Source: Azolla pinnata (Eukaryota; Streptophyta; Polypodiopsida; Salviniales; Salviniaceae). From it: DNA of 29,173 bases. The notes under the pieces are model-generated. The model searched no databases. It saw nothing but the letters and a program-made list of their open reading frames with translations, and was not told the DNA's origin. This document shows positions 1-8,303 of this stretch, piece after piece. The stretch lies in NCBI GenBank assembly GCA_037176905.1, contig JBBBWG010027978.1, forward strand, positions 60,598 to 89,770, given 5' to 3'. Position 1 is the stretch's first letter. Every line of letters begins with the position of its first letter. The translations under genes were made by a program, and so were the position numbers.

Positions 1-2177
1 CATTGTCTCTCTCCACCTTGCTTACCACTGGCACTAAATTCTCAATCAAACTCAAGAAACCATGAAGATATGCAACTTCGCGTATAGACGGCCTTGCACG
101 ATGTAGAAGCTTCCGGAGAAATAAGAAGAATCTTTCTGGGGTTTTGTATTCTGGCAATCCCGCCCATTTGGACAAATCATTGCAAGAATTGAAAACATGC
201 TCCCACCGATTCAACACATTCTCCACCTCGACAATGCTTGCTGTACCTGGTATTCCCTCTCTTTATTAGTAGTACATCTGGCAATACTATTCAGTGAGTA
301 ATACCTACTTTTTCCGACATATGCGAAAATATGTATACACTTATGAAACAAACAAAATGAGCTGACCTGGCAATGTCTTGTAAACCGCTGAATCCTGCCG
401 TACTGTCTCATAGATATCACTTTGTTTGGGGGCCCATGACTCGTACAATCTTGAAAGCACAACTGTCACAGCATGGCTTAAATCTAAACCACACAGAGAA
501 TGAGGTTTTAATACTCCAAATTTAATACCCAAAAGAAAAAACAAACTGCAGTCTGTTGCGTACATACTAAGAGAGCCTTGCCATGAACCAGTTGGTATTG
601 TACAAACATGGGTGCACTGCAATAGTTCATCGGTATGAAGGCCACAATCCTCCCTACCAAACACGAGCTATAAAACAACTTTGTTATCATCACTTTTCAA
701 ATATTGGATGACACATCAAGAAGAGGATGGAATCACGATTTGTTTCAATACCGCTAGTTTAATGTCCTTGTGCTCAGGCGAAATTAAATCAGATAGAGTG
801 AAACTCGGTAGACGAGTTTTTCCAACACGTCTTGTGAAAGCAACAGCCTACACACAAATGTGAAAAACAAAATGAGTAAACAGAAGCAGAAAAGTACCCA
901 TGAAACGGATCAAGCTTCAGGTGTAGTAGCCCATACCATCGTGCAGCTTTCGAGAGCATTCTGCAATGATGACTCAACACGAGCATTTTGCAAAAGCTCC
1001 CTTGAGATGGGGTTGCTCGCTGCATTAAAACCTTCCTGAGAATTGGGATCACAATCAGGGTTCACCTGCATGTAGCAGAAAACAGTGAATGTAGACAAGG
1101 AACGTAATGCATTGCAAGATCAACTATAGATAGTCCTCAACAGCAAGCATTGGCGAAGAAGTAATTTTTTTTTGAAGTACCAGAAAGACATCTCTGCACT
1201 CTGCATCCCTGGAAGAGACGAGCAATCAGAATGGCTAAAGATTGAACATACGTACATGCATACACACACACGTGCATGCAACATATATAGAGACATAGAT
1301 ACATAGCTGAATACGCACACGCATGCATACATTCAAATGCAGGTACATATACACACATACAAAGATGCATGCAGACATATAGACACACATACTATATGCC
1401 CTTGCATGCATACAATCACACTGACACACATATCAGTATGTAGATATAAGGCATGTGCATGTGTGTATGACTGTTGAACGGACTTAGACAGGCTTATCTG
1501 AAAAATACATGCACATAGACCTCAATGGTGCAGATATACAGATACAACAATTGGATTCAGGCGTGTGCGAATGAGCAAAAGCTCCAAAGGAACATAACAC
1601 ACATACGCACATAAGATGAATGCATATATACACATGCAAGTATCTGATGGATGCATGTTTGATGCATATGCAGAAAGAGCTTCAGACAGATATGAGTTGT
1701 GTGTGGAGGATGCGAATGAACAAAAGCTCCAAAGGAACACAACACACATACATACATAAGCATGCGTACATAAGATGAATGCATATACACATGCAAGCCA
1801 GTGTCCGATGGATGCATGTGGATGCATATGCACAATGAGCTTCAGACAGAAATGAGTTGGGAGTGGAGGAGCACACCGAAGTTGGCAGCTGCACGGCAGA
1901 CGGAGCCGACATTCCCTGCGTGCTGAGGGCCCACGAGCACTACTCGAGCGTGGTGCAGGGTTCCCACCTCTGCATCTCCATCTCCATGACCGTCTCCTCT
2001 TGACCTTCCGGCCGGACCCAAAGCAGTGCACAAGGTCACACTGCTCACTGCGCGATGGGACGAGCGGAGGTGGGGGAGGAGGAGGAAGCAGCGTCCCCTC
2101 TGGCCTGGAATGGCCACTGCCGGCGTTGAGGGGCGGCAGAGGGGCACCAAGCAGGAGCTGCTGCTGTTCATGGCCAT
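1..2177 (-). CDS. TrmJ/SpoU-family RNA 2'-O-methyltransferase, probably organellar (3' end beyond window)
   Basis: Likely an AdoMet-dependent tRNA or rRNA ribose 2'-O-methyltransferase of the SPOUT/TrmH-TrmJ group. My exons on the minus strand are 2177-1877, 1200-1181, 1065-937, 847-752, 667-568, 483-367 and 246 to the window edge; phases join without stops, giving 336 visible residues. Motif 1 (GNVGSVCRAA, residues 88-97), motif 2 (LVFGRED, 183-189) and motif 3 (SLNLSHAV, about 214-221, formed across a splice junction) are all present, so it should be active. Residues 1-60 are rich in Ser, Arg and Ala with no acidic residue, like a transit peptide. The last visible exon (FLFLRKLLHRARP) resembles the TrmJ C-terminal helix. 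A good donor at 25-24 means coding sequence may end at 26 or run off the edge. The acceptor of the 20-nt second exon is uncertain (1209 or 1201). The substrate cannot be told from sequence. Confidence 0.85.
484..567 (-). other. 84-nt stop-free, multiple-of-three intron in methyltransferase motif 3
   Basis: Donor GTATGT at 567 and acceptor TTTAG ending at 484 bound an 84-nt segment. Removing it joins ...GSL to NLSHAV and recreates the standard SPOUT motif 3. Keeping it leaves the frame open and inserts 28 codons into the AdoMet-binding knot. The restored motif makes me confident it is an intron; whether it is ever retained is unknown. Confidence 0.75.
1181..1200 (-). other. Microexon (20 nt, or 28 nt with the upstream acceptor) of the methyltransferase
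   Basis: Exon 1 ends in the conserved NFG region and exon 3 begins VNPDCDP, so family alignment calls for a few residues ending in a hydrophobic 'LxLV' strand. A strong pyrimidine tract followed by CAG, then a reading ending DVFL before a GTAC donor, supplies it. The 20-nt form fits phase 1 to phase 0 exactly but turns the usual Gly codon into Glu. The 28-nt form (from 1208) has the better acceptor but would need a different exon 1 donor. Confidence 0.5.
1235..1480. repeat. Alternating purine-pyrimidine, CATGCA/ACACAC-rich low-complexity tract
   Basis: Dense CATGCATAC, ACACACACG and CATATAG words inside methyltransferase intron 1. It yields several spurious Cys/Met/Val-rich open frames on the minus strand. 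Similar tracts occur near 8200-8290, 16435-16580 and 25495-25580. Confidence 0.75.
1562..1855. repeat. Tandem duplication (about 145-150 bp unit) in methyltransferase intron 1
   Basis: Two neighbouring copies, about 1562-1700 and 1707-1855, share the landmarks GCAAAAGCTCC-like, CCAAAGGAACA, AAGATGAATGCATAT, CACATGCAAG, GATGGATGCATG and GAGCTTCAGACAGA in the same order. Small indels separate them. The second copy reaches almost to the exon 1 splice donor at 1876. Confidence 0.85.
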
Positions 2178-3117
2178 TTTTTACACTCTGGATAAACGTC
2201 TCCCTGTGTTCAAGAACAAAATATCAGTGGGTTTCTTCACAAATACTGATGGGCATTAGGTCAAAACACAGACAGCAAAAGACTGACTTTCCTCAGGCCC
2301 AGAAATCCACATCCATAGCTCTTTCACTAACCCACCACCAGACCTATCTTCCTTCTTACGGGAATGTGCTACCATGATGTTTGATCTGATCTCTATTTGA
2401 AAGGGGAAAAGATATCCCACATTTTGGATTACCCTTTTGGTTCATGTTGCCAAGTCCTACTCCAATTGTTTCCATATTCCCTGTTTATCCAAAGTAGAAA
2501 GGATGAAGCATTCAAATCTGACGATTCATAACCTGGTTAGATTTGACGCCTCCAAGTATCAAAGATCAGGACCATAATTTGGATCCCAATGTCCTGATCA
2601 ATCCAGCTGATCAGCAACTGAATATAATCAAAGCAGATACACCACAATCTGAAACTTAGTGTCATAAATAGCTACCAATACAATATGCCAAGACAATTAC
2701 TGTTGTTATATGTACTTTTTAAGTCATGACCGGGTATTAAGGATGCAATCCATATTTTGTGGTCCCCATACAAAGTATTTGCAATTGCCAGACTGCTGCT
2801 GTCTGACATAAAACTTTTCTCTGAAACAAATATTTACAATTGAAAAATTGTTTTCAATGATCAGCAGACCAAAATTTACCTATGCTACATAGTGTTCCAC
2901 TTTATTGGTTACGACCGAAGATATTTCTTTTTGTTTTCTTAAGGGCCTTTGCATTGGCCATCTTACATTAATACTGCAAGGAATAGAGCTTCTTAGCAGC
3001 ATCTGGTACTGAGGATTCTGTAGCAGCCAATGGAGGTCCTGATGCAGGAAGTTTGCAATTTCCAGGCTGCTGTTGTCTGGCATCAAACTTTTCTCTGAGT
3101 ACTAATGAAACGAATAT
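2178..3117. other. Intergenic stretch between methyltransferase 5' end and YqgF-like 3' end
   Basis: The right part should hold the 3' UTR of the minus-strand YqgF-like gene and the left part the promoter of the methyltransferase. I see no gene. An imperfect direct repeat (see 2778-3123) lies here. An open minus-strand frame at 2880-3086 has no family features and overlaps the repeat, so I did not call it. Confidence 0.6.
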
Positions 3118-3123
3118 TTACAA
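2778..3123. repeat. Imperfect direct repeat, copies at 2778-2842 and 3052-3123
   Basis: Both copies run TTTGCAATT-CCAG-CTGCTG-TGTCTG-CAT-AAACTTTTCTCTG, then AAATATTTACAA-like sequence, with an extra 9-10 nt in the right copy. The right copy ends just past the YqgF-like stop codon, so a piece of its 3' UTR appears duplicated about 270 bp away. Confidence 0.75.
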
Positions 3124-6100
3124 CCCAAGGGAGTCTTCAGCTTCAAAATCACAATCATCATCTGAATCTACTATTGTTGGGCCTTCACACAGCAGCTGCT
3201 GAAGCGACAATCTCTTGGGCACAACAAGCTCCACATTCTTTCCATCATTCTCAAAATACGACTGCAGCAGAATCTGAGACCAGATGAAGCCAACCATAAG
3301 AACTGCTCTGAGATATCTAATTGTTAGCATCCAGCCAATGAATACTTACGACTGCAGCATACGCATCTAGTTGTGTTCTTCTAGCTTTCTTCGTAGAGCC
3401 CCTTCAAACAAATTATAGCTTATTAGATGAAAAATTTTCACATGCTCAGTGACCACATCGAAGAAAGATGCTTACATCATAAGCATGTAATCAAGAGCGT
3501 CACATGAGCTTCCAAACTCGTTATATAAGTATACACAGCAGCCCCTACACAGCAATGAGAAAGTTAATTTAGAGGAAAACAACGATGATTTACATAGAAA
3601 GCATGGTCCTAAGACAAATACACACACATTCAGCAAAGTATCTTGCATTACACGTATTTGGTTGACCATCTACGAATTCTTGTTCTACAACTCCAGGATC
3701 TGCACTGCTTCCAAATGTTAAGCTTCCCAAGAAGCACACTTCCTTAAGGGCATGCTTAGTATGTACTGTTTTCACAGGTTATGTTACATTCAAGATTTCA
3801 TAGAGCATGCCATGTAGATAGTTTCCCTGTTTTTCCTTCAGTTTGTGCTTAACCCATCCAAGCAATATGTAATGCCTGGGAAGTCCATGCATGCTTCTTT
3901 GCGAATGGCTGAATGGCTGAGTTGGCCTCTAACTTTAACTGGTGACATGACCACGGACACCATAGCTAGCTACCCGATTCAAATTAATACTTATTGCATT
4001 AAAAATTGACACAAGACACATTAATGCCCTAACCGTGTTTCGACTGGTGATCGATCCAAAAAAACTGTGAATAGTGAGTGTGCTTACCGCAACAAAAACA
4101 ATATTTTTTTGATTCCAACTGCGTAGGTGTATTGCCACGGTTTTGATATTTGTATCTATCTATATAGTATAATAGACTGTTCCTCTTGCAAATCGATTTT
4201 ATTAATACACATTATTGGAATGGATGAATAATTTTGACAGAATCGATTCAGGGTGAAAAAATTATCCGAATCTGATCCATCTTTGATGGACTTCTCTAGA
4301 TCGACTTCATCCAATCCCAGACTTTTAGGACGAGGCCGGGAATCTGCCGTTGGATTATAGTTTCTCAACGTTTTTCTCAAACAAATTCTATCGCTAAACT
4401 CACTGAATCTATTGTTTGGGCTCATAATAAATCGAAAGTTGCAACTTGAAGATCCATAAACCTTTCGAATTTGATAAATTGAAACCAAGTGACAATGTTC
4501 CATACTCGTTCCCTCATGATTAACCGCCCTATAGTTACGAGATATGACACCTCCGTTGGGATGGAATATGAATAAGTATGCTAAGATTGAATGGACACAT
4601 GACCCTGGACACTATTGCTAATTATCAGATTGTCATGATTAAACACCCTATAGTTGCAATATATGAAACATCCGCTGAGATGTACTATGAAGAAGTATGC
4701 TAAGATTGAAAAATATGTGCTGCACAAGATACTCAATAGCCTTCTTATTCTATTGCATCTCTTGTGATATTGGGTGGTCTTGCATGCGGTCATAATTCCC
4801 AACTTTTGAGAAACAAAGGGCATGAATTAGCTTGCACAGTCGTACAAACACGGGAAGTCCGATCTATTTTGATACCAACAAGAAGGTTGGCCTGTGTTTG
4901 GTATATAATGATATCCCCCTTCACCAGTGCATTAATAGATTTCTAACCCCCTCTTATCACATATATAGCATGTACAAAAATGGTTATATCCCCGTGGTTA
5001 TTTTTCACTACATCTAAACCACGAATCAGAAGGTTACTTCTGGGCTTATCCCTGAAACCCGAATTGTAGAATCCACATCGGTAGAAAAAATACAAACATA
5101 TATGTGAGGACAAATATAACCTAATCCATCCTCAAGGTAGTATTTTCGACACACAAAATTTAGTTTTATCACATATCTCATTGGTCACTCTTATTTAGTT
5201 TGATACTTCTCCTACGTTCCTTTATCCATATACACCATTCTCTGGCAATTTTAGATCAGACAAAACTGACTCGGTAAAGGAATTTTAGTTTTGGCTATAC
5301 CAAGGGTTGGTACGAAAGCAAGATCTTTGTCCTATTTTTCCCCAAATTTGTTTTGGGCCTGTGGACTTCACTTCTTTCTTCTTCACCTGATTTTTTCTAA
5401 TTCTCGCTTCTTTGGTTCCCACATTTTCTATTGGTCCCTTCTCCAAATTGAAATTTCTTAAGTTTGTTTAAATAGACTTGATTTCTGTTGCATGTACTCC
5501 AAGAATGATGTACAGTTCATTTTTTACCTTTGGGCAGCTACAACGGCAAGTCTACCCGCAAAATGGCGAACCTTGCTACATTGCTTGCTTTCAAGACCAG
5601 ATGAGGACTTCGGAAGGCCCAAAATGAATTCATTTGCCTTCTGCAACCCAAGTTCACACAGAAATCATATGAGATACCGTCATATAGATACAAAGAAAAA
5701 GAAGAAAGCATACAAACGATCGGACCTTCTACAGATAATGATGATTTTAACACGATGTAAAAGAGAATGATTAAATAAATCAAAGATATACAATCTCCTA
5801 ATGTTGAATAAAGAAATAGAGGAACTATGGACTCCATGCCTCTCTCTCCGCGATCTTGATGAGGTAGTCGGCTAATTTCTGACCTTTCAATTCCACCACC
5901 TATTATCACATGCACACCACGTAGAAGTTCAGCAAAAAATAATGCAATTCCGAACCTTCCAATTAGAAAATTTTAACTGTTCCTTAAGTATATTCACTTT
6001 GAGAGGTTTTCTTTATACTTCGACCGGACGGGGTGCAAAACCTTTGCTGATGGCAATACCCGTTCTTTCGTCTCCGAGATCTATACCAAGACTGTAAGAA

Positions 6101-6507
6101 GCTGGAGATGGCGGTGCGGAGGTTAATTTCATCTTATAGGAATTGGGACGAAGCAAGGAGAGCTTCTCTCTTATTTCGGCTCTCACGGCTGCATTCTCAG
6201 GCTCTTGGAAGTCTTCAGCATCGGGAGTCCTTTCTTCGCGTTTCGTCTCCTTCAAAACCGGCACCTCGCCGCCGCCGTCCACTGCTGCTGCTGCTTCTTG
6301 ATCCTCCTTCTTCAAAGTCGTCGCTCTTTTCTTCTGCTTTGAAGCAGCAGCAAAGCTATCGGAGCGACGTCCGTGCTTCACCGACGAACAAGAAGATCTG
6401 TGACGGAGCCCAGATTGCAGAGGGGAGATGGGCCGTGCCGAGTCGTTGGAGGTAGTGCCGGGGAGGCTGCTCCACGCCATGACGGCAGCTTGGCAAAGAG
6501 AGACCAT
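3118..6507 (-). CDS. YqgF/RuvX-like RNase H-fold protein, probably plastid-targeted
   Basis: Plant relative of bacterial YqgF/RuvX, linked there to pre-16S rRNA 5' processing and formerly described as a putative Holliday-junction resolvase. Exons are 6507-6019, 5899-5840, 5640-5528, 3544-3476, 3401-3350 and 3273-3118: 939 nt, 312 residues plus stop, no frame break. The core starts near residue 139 with [10 protein letters not shown] (141-150). The three acidic residues expected at the active site are in place: Asp143, Glu230 (in YNEFGSS) and Asp256 (in DAYAAV). [11 protein letters not shown] (188-198) is the other family block. About 135 residues precede the core; the first 60 are Ser/Arg/Ala-rich, as in a transit peptide, and 61-135 are highly charged. 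A Glu/Asp-rich tail follows the core. Odd points are a 1,983-nt intron 3 and a non-GT donor for intron 2. Whether the plant protein acts on rRNA or DNA is not settled by sequence. Confidence 0.88.
4515..4709. repeat. Direct repeat, 76-bp units with 119-bp period, in YqgF-like intron 3
   Basis: Copies at 4515-4590 and 4634-4709 both run CATGATTAA...CCCTATAGTT...TATGCTAAGATTGA with about 12 mismatches in 76 positions by eye. The spacer (ACATGACC.TGGACAC...) resembles sequence near 3944-3975, hinting at a third, more decayed unit. No coding frame survives, so it may be a mobile-element or satellite remnant. Confidence 0.75.
5641..5839 (-). other. Probable GC-AG intron in the YqgF-like gene
   Basis: Exon 2 (ending IAERE) must join exon 3 (starting [10 protein letters not shown]) in phase 0. 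No phase-0 GT lies between the conserved block and the in-frame TAG, but GAG|GCATGG gives a GC donor at 5839-5838, with a CAG acceptor ending at 5641. This is the only join I found that keeps the family alignment and frame. A sequencing change at one base (GT to GC) would look the same. Confidence 0.6.
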
Positions 6508-6509
6508 AG

Positions 6510-8190
6510 CTTCCTTGAGATCGAAAATGAAGATTCTAAAAACTTAATTTATCCCGGACAAGAAAGAAGAGAAGCGCGTGAACAAAGTTTAGGAAGGAAT
6601 TGCCCACTTCCTTGTCATTTGCAGATCTCGCGTTAAATCGCGTCGAGTGCAACTAATCCGTTTTAATTAATTAAGTAAATCGCACCCGAATCTTTCGGAA
6701 CGATTGATCTTAACATATGTGATTAAATCCCACCATGAACTGGGCGCACATCGATTCGCAGCACAGAAGGGGAATGGACTGAAGATCCTTCATTGATTGC
6801 ATCGACCAGATTGAGAACCGCCCCAAGCTTTTGGAGGAGCTCAATGGCATGTCCCTCTAAACAGCTTATAGATCGACGAGAAGGTGTGAACGCCATTCCA
6901 AACAGACGTGGAACCCTTGACCGTCATCGCATAAGCAAAATCATGTCGATCGCATCTTCCGAACACTTTTGCATGCGGCTCTAGAAAATCAATTCGCCTA
7001 CATATGATGTCTACAATCGTATACAAATACGTAAGTTCACCTTAAATCCAATCAAGGCATATATACATAGCTCGTCTCTTTATCATTGCTCTGCTCTATT
7101 TGTCACTGACCATGGGCTGGAAGAGAATGGACCAATACCAAATCGAGGACGTCATCTAGATTCACCCCTCTTCGATCCAGCATGCTACACAATGCGACGT
7201 GCAAAGTGTACGAGGAGATATTCTTCCGATTGTTTCGACGGGCATCAGAAGTGTCTCAGAGTCACTCACCCATAGACAAAAAAAGCATCCCTGAAGAGAT
7301 CCGAGAAGTGATTGCGGTCGTTGCATGCAACCGTCGCATTTTTCCGCCGAACCCTGGAATGAATGAAGTCTCTGCATTTCTCCCGGTTGCATTTCCGCTC
7401 AGTGGACGACGATGAGTCAAGTTGGCTTGCCGCCACAAGTAGTTAGGCAAGGCCACCCGATCGAGCAGTCATAACTTGGTTTGGTTCCAAGATTTCACCG
7501 ACCGGCTAACGGTAAGAAGACAAGGCGGCCAACTTGTAGCAACAAGCGTATGGTCGAACGGCCCTCCACTGGATACATGAATCTGCAGCCAAAACGACCT
7601 ATATACATCGTGTGCTTTGAAGGCATGGTTGTTTTAGGGTTAGGGTTTGGCAGCAATAAGACACAAAAAGTAGCAGCAGCCCCAACGTCAACAATGTCGA
7701 GGGCTTTTGCAAGGTCCCAACGGATGATGACGAGAGGGAAACAGAAAGCGGGCTTCGTTACGGCGCGCAATCTGGCATGGTCGGAAAAATGCAGAGGGCT
7801 ACCACCAGCTTGCCCACGACGAATGCATGAAGGCAACAAACCGGCCATGGCAGGCGGGCATTGTCACGACACAATGTCTCTCGATATGCATTCGATGAGG
7901 AGGCATGTAGAAACGAAGGAATGTATGTTAGAGCCGTTGCTTGTCACACGGATGAAAACCACGGAAAGAAAGGGCTGCAGCAGATCTCGATCGGATCCGT
8001 CTCCGATTCGCTATCCGAAATTCCGCCGGAGAGCGTGGCGTTTTTGATCGATGGAAGACGATCAACGAAAGCACGCAATGCAGATTTCATCGGATCGTAG
8101 CCGTGGCCACCCCAGTACTGGAGCAATGGCGTCGGAGCGATTGGGATCGATGCGCGAGCAAGGAATGAGGGCCACACAGGAGGAGACACA
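6510..8190. other. Divergent intergenic region between YqgF-like (-) and GPAT (+)
   Basis: About 1.7 kb between two outward-facing genes, so it should hold both promoters. The open frames here (for example 7481-8047 on the plus strand) are Arg/Met-rich with no recognisable domain, and I treat them as chance. A telo-box pair lies at 7632-7648. No RNA gene or mobile element was recognised. Confidence 0.6.
7632..7648. promoter_or_regulatory. Telo-box pair (TTTTAGGGTTAGGGTTT)
   Basis: Two overlapping telomere-like AAACCCTAA motifs, read from the other strand. In plants such boxes sit upstream of many growth-related and housekeeping genes. This one lies about 650 bp before the GPAT ATG and 1.1 kb before the YqgF-like ATG, so its target is unclear. 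Confidence 0.45.
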
Positions 8191-8199
8191 AGATGATGG

Positions 8200-8290
8200 A
8201 CGCCATCGCATACATACGCATGGATACATGCATGCACACATGCACCAGCGCATACATCTATATATACGCATGCATACATACATATACACA
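8200..8290. repeat. CATACATGCATGCACAC low-complexity tract just before GPAT
   Basis: Alternating purine-pyrimidine sequence with several CATGCA (RY-type) words and CATACATA runs. It ends about 14 bp before the chosen GPAT start codon. An in-frame ATG at 8193 would translate it as an implausible Tyr/His/Ile stretch, which is why I prefer ATG 8304. Confidence 0.7.
8254..8264 (+). promoter_or_regulatory. Possible TATA box for GPAT (TATATATA core)
   Basis: A TCTATATATACG stretch lies about 45 bp before the GPAT ATG. If used, the transcript would start around 8285-8295 with a very short leader. The surrounding repeat is rich in TA steps, so it may be chance. Confidence 0.25.
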
Positions 8291-8303
8291 GAAGAGAGTT
8301 TCC

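Noticed and set aside
1120..2031. Several Cys/Met/Tyr-rich minus-strand frames
   Set aside because: They are translations of CATGCA/ACACAC repeats and of the duplicated intron segment.
2880..3086. A 68-codon minus-strand frame downstream of YqgF
   Set aside because: Lies in the probable 3' UTR, overlaps a duplicated segment and shows no conserved features.
4156..4503. A minus-strand frame in YqgF intron 3
   Set aside because: I considered an organelle-DNA insert, but could not match it to any plastid or mitochondrial gene.
7481..8047. A 188-codon plus-strand frame upstream of GPAT
   Set aside because: No recognisable domain, unusual Arg/Met/Lys composition and no splice or promoter support; taken as chance in a promoter region.
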